This document shows, in pieces, positions 23,431-24,555 of a stretch of DNA of 24,555 nucleotides. The DNA is taken from positions 839,696-864,250 of the forward strand of contig BLXT01002699.1 in assembly GCA_019648995.1 (NCBI GenBank). Direction: 5' to 3'. The translations under genes and the position numbers were made by a program. The DNA comes from Plakobranchus ocellatus. Taxonomy: Eukaryota; Mollusca; Gastropoda; Plakobranchidae. The first letter of the stretch is position 1. Each line of letters opens with the position of its first letter. A model generated the notes under the pieces. The model made no database searches. It worked only from the letters and a program-made list of their open reading frames with translations, and was not told where the DNA came from.

Positions 23431-24504
23431 GGGCTCTAAGGCTTCAAAGAACTCTGCAGTCAGATGCTGTCCTTCTGGCAAGTAGTTTTATCTCTGATGT
23501 GAGATATTCTGCTCAACAATTGCATTGTTCTGGATGAAGAGAGGGCAGATCGTACTCATTTGTTGATACTATGGCAAGTAGACAAAGGTTCAATATTCAT
23601 ATCACACTAGAAAAGCAGATCTGCCAATCATGTACTGGAATTAGTACCACATTACTGAAGTACTGAAAACTGAAACCTTGCCTTGAAACTTTCACTCCAC
23701 TTGGCCTGTAGCTGTATTGTATGAGGATCATTAGTTCACAAATAAGTTGATAATGTTGTTGAAATATTAGCTTTTGAAGTCTTTTTTGGTCATCAAACGA
23801 TGTACTCTTTGGTTCTGAAATTAGATATAGTGTGTTTGTAATTTTTGGATACTGACTGATTATCTTGATTTTAGACAGCCAAGCATTGTCCTTGTTGGTT
23901 ATTTAGTTGTTACCACCACTGAAACGAGGGCAAAAAACTACCGAAGCTAAATTCCTTGAGTTACCAGCCCTGGAAAAGTCTCTGTTCATCTGTGGCTTTA
24001 GAGCAGAGGACACAGATCTCTTTTGAACTAATGGATTTTTATTTTTTTTCTTTTTTCCTCCATCTCCTCCAGCCATCAGTGAAATAACATCTTCAAGATT
24101 TGATATGTCTGGTTCTTGCTCTTTCACGTATAGGATTTAAAAGCAAACCAAATCTCATGGATTGCCTGTACTTTTTTTTTTGGTAAAGTGCTTGCAATTT
24201 TAGTGCTTGATTATTAAACTAATTTTTTTTGTTACAAGTACAATATTTATAATTCAGAGCATGTGTAACTTTGAGCTTTGTGCCATAGATAAGTTTACAA
24301 CTGCAGAATCTTTAGCATTGTCTCAACCAGTACTACAGTGCAACTTTTCTCATCCTGACTTCTGACCTTGCCAGGTGAGGATGTCAACTACGATCTGTTT
24401 GCCTGGAACATGGTGGGACGGAACATCTTTGCAATGGTTATGATGGGTGTCTGCTACAACATCCTCAATCTGCTCATTGAGTACAAATTCTTCTTGTCAT
24501 GGAT
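21..24504 (+). CDS. ABCA1: ABCA1/4/7-type ABC transporter, internal part of spliced gene (22 exons)
   Basis: Full-size ABC subfamily A transporters are single polypeptides with two transmembrane domains and two nucleotide-binding domains; they flip or export lipids (ABCA1: phospholipid and cholesterol to apolipoproteins; ABCA4: retinoid lipids). All 22 exons join with GT-AG borders and matching phases, with no internal stop. Seen in order: [12 protein letters not shown] lead-in, Walker [11 protein letters not shown]-loop CPQHN, signature LSGGM, Walker [14 protein letters not shown]-loop STHHMDEAD, a regulatory segment ending [12 protein letters not shown], an extracellular loop with CSC...C and WFNNKGW, and TMD2 motifs FVPASFV and PHYCLGRGL. 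The gene is incomplete at both ends: the first transmembrane domain lies to the left, NBD2 to the right. Motif order and wording match my memory of human ABCA1 best, but an invertebrate gene may be ancestral to ABCA1, ABCA4 and ABCA7. Symbol is provisional; family is secure. Confidence 0.95.
144..952 (+). other. Intron 1
   Basis: An 809-bp AT-rich intron. I see only short T-runs and a TTA-rich patch near 420-435; no gene or recognisable element. Confidence 0.85.
953..1133 (+). CDS. ABCA1: Exon 2: start of NBD1 with Walker A
   Basis: Acceptor ATCAG. The variable acidic start [11 protein letters not shown] is followed by [30 protein letters not shown] and the ATP-binding P-loop [10 protein letters not shown]. 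The closing Met codon is split AT|G by intron 2 (donor GTAATT). All Walker A residues needed for nucleotide binding are present. Confidence 0.95.
1134..1785 (+). other. Intron 2
   Basis: A 652-bp AT-rich intron with several poly-T runs (for example near 1380-1393 and 1675-1686). Nothing else recognised. Confidence 0.85.
1786..1917 (+). CDS. ABCA1: Exon 3: NBD1, Q-loop
   Basis: Acceptor CCCCAG; the first base completes Met. Reads [18 protein letters not shown] and then [11 protein letters not shown], the Q-loop that couples the nucleotide-binding domain to the membrane domain. Donor GTGAGT splits a Leu codon. Confidence 0.95.
1918..3076 (+). other. Intron 3
   Basis: A 1,159-bp intron without recognisable genes or repeats. 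Confidence 0.85.
3077..3216 (+). CDS. ABCA1: Exon 4: NBD1 helical subdomain
   Basis: Acceptor TTCCAG. Reads [16 protein letters not shown], then a charged helix and [15 protein letters not shown]. The LSGGM signature is interrupted by intron 4 after LS plus one base of Gly. Donor GTGAGA. Confidence 0.95.
3217..3622 (+). other. Intron 4
   Basis: A 406-bp AT-rich intron splitting the LSGGM signature; nothing else seen. Confidence 0.85.
3623..3760 (+). CDS. ABCA1: Exon 5: NBD1 signature and Walker B
   Basis: Acceptor ACCAG. Completes the signature as [16 protein letters not shown] and carries Walker B plus D-loop, [16 protein letters not shown], with the catalytic Glu present. Ends WELLLKFRR with a split Gly codon; donor GTAGAG. 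Confidence 0.95.
3761..4258 (+). other. Intron 5
   Basis: A 498-bp intron; open stretches here show no conserved motif and I treat them as chance. Confidence 0.85.
4259..4524 (+). CDS. ABCA1: Exon 6: NBD1 H-loop and C-terminal part
   Basis: Acceptor CATCAG. Reads [18 protein letters not shown], containing the switch His, then [17 protein letters not shown] and YYLTLV. A Ser/Thr-rich tail ([12 protein letters not shown]) follows and ends TIVDVK at donor GTGAGA, phase 0. The last 22 coding bases and the donor recur 56 bp downstream in the intron. Confidence 0.93.
4503..4594 (+). repeat. Duplicated 5' splice site of exon 6
   Basis: A 36-bp segment starting at 4503 (last 22 exon bases plus GTGAGAT and following bases) recurs at 4559 with 5 mismatches, period 56 bp. 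The second copy carries its own CAG|GTGAGAT donor at 4581. Using that donor would add 56 nt and shift frame. Confidence 0.85.
4793..4916 (+). CDS. ABCA1: Exon 7: acidic linker after NBD1
   Basis: Acceptor GCAAAG, phase 0 in and phase 1 out. Encodes a low-complexity acidic segment, [18 protein letters not shown], then [15 protein letters not shown]. The position matches the Ser-rich variable linker that follows NBD1 in vertebrate ABCA1, which is poorly conserved, so support is from phase, splice sites and position rather than sequence similarity. Confidence 0.8.
5718..5830 (+). mobile_element. 5'-truncated tRNA-derived SINE fragment
   Basis: Begins near a B-box-like GGTTCGAGCCCTG and continues through a GC-rich stretch to an A/C-rich tail (runs of A interrupted by CCC) ending near 5830. 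No A box is visible upstream, so the copy looks 5'-truncated. Family not identified; different from the element at 5904. Confidence 0.5.
5904..6175 (+). mobile_element. tRNA-derived SINE, + orientation
   Basis: The head resembles a tRNA gene: A-box-like TAGCTCATCTGGTAG near 5912 and B box GGTTCGAATCCC at about 5956-5967. A non-tRNA body follows with AGCAATGGCAAACTACC, resembling conserved SINE central domains as I remember them. Its body is found again, inverted, at 8738-8912. The 3' boundary is approximate. The tRNA stems are decayed, so this is not a working tRNA gene. Confidence 0.8.
6473..6488 (+). repeat. G16 homopolymer
   Basis: Sixteen consecutive G in intron 7. Length is probably unreliable in sequencing; could form quadruplex structures. 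Confidence 0.95.
7046..7058 (+). repeat. AC microsatellite
   Basis: A 13-bp alternating A/C run in intron 7. Confidence 0.9.
7071..7371 (+). repeat. 31-bp minisatellite abutting exon 8 acceptor
   Basis: About ten head-to-tail copies of a 30-31 bp unit around TGTTGGTCACTGATTAGTG. Central copies (about 7155-7320) are nearly identical, while the first and last are degenerate. The last unit runs to within about six bases of the AG at 7376-7377, so it supplies the polypyrimidine and branch region of exon 8. Confidence 0.9.
7378..7586 (+). CDS. ABCA1: Exon 8: regulatory segment after NBD1
   Basis: Acceptor TTCCAG. Reads [32 protein letters not shown] and [14 protein letters not shown], the small alpha/beta regulatory domain typical of ABCA proteins after the NBD; the closing motif parallels [14 protein letters not shown] in human ABCA1. 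Phase 0 at donor GTGGGT. The acceptor lies directly after a 31-bp minisatellite, and the exon is flanked by inverted SINE copies. Confidence 0.94.
7587..9114 (+). other. Intron 8
   Basis: A 1,528-bp intron. Apart from the inverted SINE at 8738-8912 it contains clustered AGATCT/TCTAGA-like palindromes at 8055-8065 and 8405-8445; nothing else recognised. Confidence 0.8.
8738..8912 (-). mobile_element. tRNA-SINE of the 5904 family, - orientation, head missing
   Basis: Reverse complement of this stretch aligns along its length with the body of the SINE at about 5981-6172, including TCCAGCA(C/T)TAAA, TAGCTA(A/C)GTCTT, AAAGCAATG and CTCCTGGTTCCC-like blocks. The tRNA-related head is absent, consistent with 5' truncation at insertion. 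Confidence 0.75.
9115..9199 (+). CDS. ABCA1: Exon 9: end of regulatory segment, acidic
   Basis: Acceptor [24 protein letters not shown] continues EE from exon 8, matching EEIFLKVAEES in human ABCA1. Ends LEVLSE plus one base at a weaker donor, GTCAGT. Confidence 0.9.
9200..9845 (+). other. Intron 9
   Basis: A 646-bp AT-rich intron whose last third contains the degenerate repeats at about 9630-9810. Confidence 0.85.
9630..9810 (+). repeat. Degenerate tandem repeat near exon 10 acceptor
   Basis: Two to three diverged copies of a roughly 60-bp unit with the core AGAGAGT(T/C)AGT followed by a TATGTAAGGTTCATT-like part and CTTACAGTTTG. Alignment by eye is convincing for the last two copies and weak for the first. 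Confidence 0.5.
9846..9977 (+). CDS. ABCA1: Exon 10: basic cytosolic linker
   Basis: Acceptor TTACAG, phase 1 in and out. Reads [20 protein letters not shown], then [19 protein letters not shown]. The strongly basic, Ser-containing stretch is consistent with a phosphorylatable linker (inference). Little conservation expected; support is from phase continuity and splice sites. Donor GTAAGA. Confidence 0.82.
9987..10137 (+). repeat. Polypurine (GA-rich) tract
   Basis: About 150 nt that are almost entirely A and G, including GAGAGAGAGAGA and G-runs of 4-6. Begins just after the exon 10 donor. Low complexity; could form triplex or quadruplex structures. Confidence 0.85.
10787..10823 (+). repeat. 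CT-rich microsatellite
   Basis: C run followed by imperfect CT/CTTT repeats, complementary in composition to the polypurine tract 650 bp upstream. Confidence 0.85.
11102..11125 (+). CDS. ABCA1: Candidate 24-nt microexon in linker (possibly alternative)
   Basis: Preceded by a T-rich tract and CAAAG, followed by donor GTAAAC. Length 24 and phase 1-1, so it could be included or skipped between exons 10 and 11 without changing frame, adding GKKGGTNY. No stop in phase. There is no homology evidence, and short sequences with these borders arise by chance in a 4-kb intron. Confidence 0.3.
13551..13577 (+). repeat. ATC microsatellite
   Basis: Short imperfect ATC/ATT repeat in intron 10. Confidence 0.85.
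13901..13945 (+). CDS. ABCA1: Candidate 45-nt cassette exon in linker, TLPAR motif
   Basis: Acceptor TCTTTACCAG and donor GTATAC frame exactly 45 nt, phase 1-1, fitting the phase of the exon 10 to exon 11 junction. It encodes [14 protein letters not shown] with the split codons. Human ABCA1 has GTLPARRNRRAFG in the equivalent linker (recalled), so the match in motif and position argues for a real, probably alternatively spliced, exon. It is short enough that chance cannot be excluded. Confidence 0.5.
14098..14270 (+). CDS. ABCA1: Exon 11: linker and amphipathic entry to TMD2
   Basis: Acceptor TTGGTAG. A variable Ser/Thr/Ala start ([19 protein letters not shown]) is followed by [19 protein letters not shown] and [10 protein letters not shown], equivalent to the stretch just before the seventh helix in ABCA1 (VKGWKL... 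and RRSRKGF). Phase 0 at donor GTGAGC. Confidence 0.93.
14271..15015 (+). other. Intron 11
   Basis: A 745-bp intron. Contains a 19-bp exact direct repeat (14471-14489 and 14494-14512) and three consecutive small hairpins at 14714-14782; otherwise unremarkable. Confidence 0.8.
14471..14512 (+). repeat. 19-bp direct repeat, period 23
   Basis: ATAACTTGAGCATGTAATC occurs twice, exactly, separated by 4 bp. Confidence 0.95.
15016..15158 (+). CDS. ABCA1: Exon 12: first helix of TMD2 and start of extracellular loop
   Basis: Acceptor [23 protein letters not shown] is a clear membrane helix, followed by [18 protein letters not shown], matching LELQPWMY of ABCA1 at the membrane-exit side. The rest, [12 protein letters not shown], is variable loop. 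Phase 2 at donor GTAACA. Confidence 0.94.
15159..15730 (+). other. Intron 12
   Basis: A 572-bp intron containing a degraded minus-strand LINE 3' fragment at 15354-15535; the rest is unremarkable. Confidence 0.75.
15354..15535 (-). mobile_element. Degraded LINE 3' end (C-terminus of reverse-transcriptase ORF)
   Basis: On the minus strand one frame reads [16 protein letters not shown], the Arg/Gly-rich motif near the end of many LINE ORF2 proteins. After a frame change it reads [19 protein letters not shown] followed by a stop, resembling the WR....LC terminal motif of such proteins. No polymerase core is present; it is 5'-truncated and decayed. Clade not assigned. Confidence 0.5.
15731..15835 (+). 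CDS. ABCA1: Exon 13: extracellular loop, variable part
   Basis: Acceptor [25 protein letters not shown] is weakly conserved, but [12 protein letters not shown] parallels PGFGTRCM in human ABCA1. NSS is a potential N-glycosylation sequon on the luminal side. Ends with two bases of Gly at donor GTAAGA. Confidence 0.85.
15836..16347 (+). other. Intron 13
   Basis: A 512-bp intron whose last 200 bp are almost pure pyrimidine, including the CT microsatellite, leading directly into the exon 14 acceptor. Confidence 0.9.
16154..16214 (+). repeat. Pure CT microsatellite, about 30 units
   Basis: Uninterrupted alternating C/T for about 61 bases, continued by imperfect CT-rich sequence to about 16345. 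It forms the extended polypyrimidine tract of exon 14. Minus-strand Arg/Glu-rich open frames across it are artefacts of the repeat. Confidence 0.95.
16348..16469 (+). CDS. ABCA1: Exon 14: extracellular loop with cysteine cluster
   Basis: Acceptor CTCCTAG, preceded by a roughly 200-nt pyrimidine-rich stretch that includes a pure CT microsatellite. Encodes [20 protein letters not shown] and then [14 protein letters not shown]. The C-x-C...C arrangement matches the disulfide-forming cysteines of the second extracellular domain of ABCA1. Donor GTGGGT. Confidence 0.88.
16497..16836 (+). repeat. 56-bp minisatellite, six copies, 2 x 3 higher-order structure
   Basis: The unit starts again at 16501, 16557, 16613, 16669, 16725 and 16781, exactly 56 bp each time. 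Copies 2 and 5 share CTGTGCCTTCTGT where the others have TTTGTGCTTCCT, and copies 3 and 6 share GTAT and GAAC variants. The array is therefore a duplicated three-unit (168-bp) block. Each unit contains CTAAC and TACACAG-type acceptor-like motifs. Confidence 0.93.
17180..17250 (-). mobile_element. Possible tRNA-SINE remnant
   Basis: On the minus strand GGTTCGAATCCCACC fits an RNA polymerase III B box, with tRNA-like sequence upstream (GGCTAACACAGCTACC). An A box is not convincing, and no tail or body match to the other SINEs was found. Confidence 0.35.
17405..17525 (+). CDS. ABCA1: Exon 15: extracellular loop, helical part
   Basis: Acceptor TATGTAG. Reads [30 protein letters not shown] and [13 protein letters not shown] is a potential glycosylation sequon. 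Phase 2 at donor GTAGGA. The final exon bases and the donor form the first unit of an 11-copy minisatellite running into intron 15. Confidence 0.88.
17513..17859 (+). repeat. About 31-bp minisatellite containing exon 15 5' splice site
   Basis: About eleven tandem copies of a 29-38 bp unit, CATGAAGAGAAG|GTAGGAGG plus an AATTTCTTA-type end. The first copy spans the exon 15/intron 15 junction (GT at 17526). Donor-like AAG|GTAGGA is kept exactly in copies at GT 17619 and 17678 and as AAA|GTAGGA at 17647. Copies become more diverged with distance from the exon. Confidence 0.92.
17526..18799 (+). other. Intron 15
   Basis: A 1,274-bp intron: the donor minisatellite, then a LINE 3' fragment, then about 600 bp of AT-rich sequence without recognisable features. 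Confidence 0.85.
17935..18170 (+). mobile_element. LINE 3' end: C-terminus of reverse-transcriptase ORF
   Basis: An open frame from 17963 to stop TGA at 18149-18151 encodes 62 residues: [19 protein letters not shown] and later [18 protein letters not shown] before the stop. The GKR.RGRQR...WRSM(I/V)AN.....RQGT pattern is the usual C-terminal end of a group of animal non-LTR retrotransposons. A short AGAAGAAGAG tail follows. Strongly 5'-truncated: no polymerase or endonuclease domain. Confidence 0.75.
18800..18986 (+). CDS. ABCA1: Exon 16: extracellular loop
   Basis: Acceptor [24 protein letters not shown] matches the YGGFSLG motif in ABCA1, followed by a helical Ala/Gln-rich region and [15 protein letters not shown]. 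Phase 0 at donor GTTAGT. A piece of its 3' part (roughly 18928-18975) recurs in the next intron. Confidence 0.92.
18928..19052 (+). repeat. Tandem duplication of exon 16 3' part into intron 16
   Basis: Exon sequence from about 18928 to 18975 (AGCTGTGGA..., CTGGAGG..GCACTCAAATT, CTTTTGTC.AG) recurs at about 18996-19052 with few mismatches and small indels; offset about 68-80 bp. The copy does not include the authentic GTTAGT donor. Confidence 0.8.
18987..19404 (+). other. Intron 16
   Basis: A 418-bp intron; apart from the exon 16 copy nothing is recognised. Confidence 0.85.
19405..19574 (+). CDS. ABCA1: Exon 17: extracellular loop, conserved C-terminal part
   Basis: Acceptor [26 protein letters not shown] and [16 protein letters not shown] are near-diagnostic for the ABCA1 group (human: [18 protein letters not shown]). 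NLT is a conserved sequon. Donor GTAAGT splits Leu. Confidence 0.96.
19575..20610 (+). other. Intron 17
   Basis: A 1,036-bp AT-rich intron with no recognisable gene, repeat array or mobile element. Confidence 0.85.
20611..20788 (+). CDS. ABCA1: Exon 18: TMD2 helices, FVPASFV motif
   Basis: Acceptor [26 protein letters not shown] is a membrane helix, then [17 protein letters not shown] (intracellular loop) and [11 protein letters not shown]. Virtually identical in wording to ABCA1. Phase 0 at donor GTCAGT, a non-consensus +3 base shared with exons 9 and 20. Confidence 0.96.
20789..21619 (+). other. Intron 18
   Basis: An 831-bp intron. Its first 85 bp resemble the start of exon 19; its middle is the 165-bp triplication; a short TG run (about 21597-21610) precedes the acceptor. 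Confidence 0.85.
20983..21465 (+). repeat. 165-bp tandem triplication
   Basis: Three diverged copies with TTTGCTATCATTTTAGAC-type sequence at 20998, 21163 and about 21330. Each is followed by TTCAAG(C/T)TGC and AAAAAGTAATTGATGCTAC, then an A-run and GTGTACAA-like end. Period 165-167 bp. Confidence 0.9.
21620..21735 (+). CDS. ABCA1: Exon 19: TMD2 helices
   Basis: Acceptor [23 protein letters not shown] is a membrane helix, then [20 protein letters not shown] starts the next one (human: QQKSYVS... LLLLYG). Phase 2 at donor GTAAGT. Confidence 0.94.
21736..22619 (+). other. Intron 19
   Basis: An 884-bp intron; the last 410 bp are the acceptor minisatellite. The first half is unremarkable AT-rich sequence. 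Confidence 0.9.
22211..22655 (+). repeat. 40-42 bp minisatellite containing exon 20 3' splice site and first codons
   Basis: Unit: pyrimidine tract, CACAG, then CTGGTCTATAGTGCCGATG and ATGTATCCC. CACAG (or variant) begins at 22370, 22411, 22451, 22491, 22532, 22574 (CACAC) and 22615, spacings 41, 40, 40, 41, 42, 41. At least one clear copy (about 22330) and about three degenerate copies lie upstream to 22211. The final copy is the authentic acceptor and start of exon 20. Confidence 0.95.
22620..22770 (+). CDS. ABCA1: Exon 20: TMD2 helices, [10 protein letters not shown]
   Basis: Acceptor [30 protein letters not shown] matches GWSITPLMYPASFVFKIPS of ABCA1, then [16 protein letters not shown]. 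This copy is chosen as the true exon start because only it continues into RLFDVPSS; six to nine upstream copies of the acceptor and first nine codons lie in the intron. Phase 0 at donor GTCAGT. Confidence 0.94.
23029..23152 (+). CDS. ABCA1: Exon 21: TMD2, PHYCLGRGL
   Basis: Acceptor [27 protein letters not shown] and [16 protein letters not shown] match the VFLIFPHFCLGRGLIDM motif of ABCA1. Split Gly codon at donor GTAAGA. Confidence 0.95.
23195..23430 (+). mobile_element. Probable tRNA-SINE ending in an ATC repeat
   Basis: A-box-like TAGTGGCCAGTAG near 23200 and diverged B-box-like GAGTTTGAATCTTG near 23245, followed by a body unlike the 5904 family and then a (CAT/ATC) run at 23393-23430. 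The simple repeat could be the element's 3' tail. Assignment rests on spacing of the two boxes only. Confidence 0.45.
23393..23430 (+). repeat. ATC microsatellite, about 12 units
   Basis: Uninterrupted ATC/CAT repeat of about 38 bp in intron 21. Confidence 0.95.
24375..24504 (+). CDS. ABCA1: Exon 22: last TMD2 helix (gene continues)
   Basis: Acceptor [26 protein letters not shown] is followed by [19 protein letters not shown], the final membrane helix before the second NBD (human: SWDLVGRNLFAM... LIQYRFF). Donor GTGAGT splits a codon, so the remaining NBD2 exons lie beyond the window. Confidence 0.95.
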
Positions 24505-24530
24505 GTGAGTTAGCTCCCTCTTCTTTACCA

Positions 24531-24555
24531 CCCCCCCCCCCCCCCCCCCCCCCCC
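24531..24555 (+). repeat. Poly-C run at window end
   Basis: Twenty-five C to the last base; the window also begins with ten C (1-10). Likely contig ends at C/G homopolymers. Confidence 0.95.

Larger units (their letters stand above)
23153..24374 (+). other. Intron 21
   Basis: A 1,222-bp intron with a tRNA-like SINE and ATC tail in its first quarter; the remaining 940 bp show nothing recognisable. Confidence 0.85.

Noticed and set aside
23903-24127. 74-codon minus-strand open frame in intron 21
   Set aside because: No motif or splice support; chance in intronic DNA.

Overview
The window looks like an internal piece of one large, intron-rich animal gene on the + strand. I can place 22 exons with GT-AG junctions and continuous reading phase from position 21 to 24504. 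Together they give about 3,250 coding bases, or roughly 1,083 codons. The protein is a full-length-type ABC transporter of subfamily A, closest by eye to the ABCA1/ABCA4/ABCA7 group. Neither the start nor the end of the gene is inside the window. The source is a metazoan, and I infer a mollusc (probably a gastropod) from the AT-rich 0.3-4 kb introns, tRNA-derived SINEs and LINE 3' ends. The species inference is weak and the gene family is strong.

Layout of the protein. Exons 1-6 (21-4524) carry the cytosolic lead-in and the complete first nucleotide-binding domain: Walker A, Q-loop, LSGGM signature, Walker B and H-loop. Exons 7-10 (4793-9977) carry an acidic linker, the regulatory-domain segment after NBD1 and a basic linker. 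Exon 11 returns to the membrane. Exon 12 is the first helix of the second transmembrane domain. Exons 13-17 (15731-19574) form the large extracellular loop with the C-x-C...C cysteine cluster and glycosylation sequons. Exons 18-22 (20611-24504) are the remaining helices of that domain. The second nucleotide-binding domain must lie beyond the right edge. Two further short exons, 24 and 45 nt, both phase 1-1 and frame-neutral, are proposed inside the 4.1-kb intron 10. The 45-nt one encodes a TLPAR motif that I also recall from the same linker of human ABCA1.

The introns hold retroelement fragments: two tRNA-SINE copies of one family in opposite orientation around exon 8, other tRNA-like SINE remnants, and two LINE 3' termini. 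They also hold an unusual amount of tandem repetition. The most striking pattern is that several arrays are built from the gene's own exon edges. A 40-42 bp minisatellite before exon 20 repeats the polypyrimidine tract, CAG acceptor and first nine codons of that exon. A roughly 31 bp minisatellite after exon 15 repeats the last codons and the 5' splice site. The donor of exon 6 and the 3' end of exon 16 each have one diverged tandem copy in the following intron. Other arrays (56 bp in intron 14, 165 bp in intron 18, 31 bp in intron 7) carry acceptor-like motifs or abut an acceptor. This repeated capture of splice sites by tandem duplication is the main thing in the window worth following up.

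Both window ends are poly-C runs, which suggests the sequence is a draft contig broken at homopolymers.
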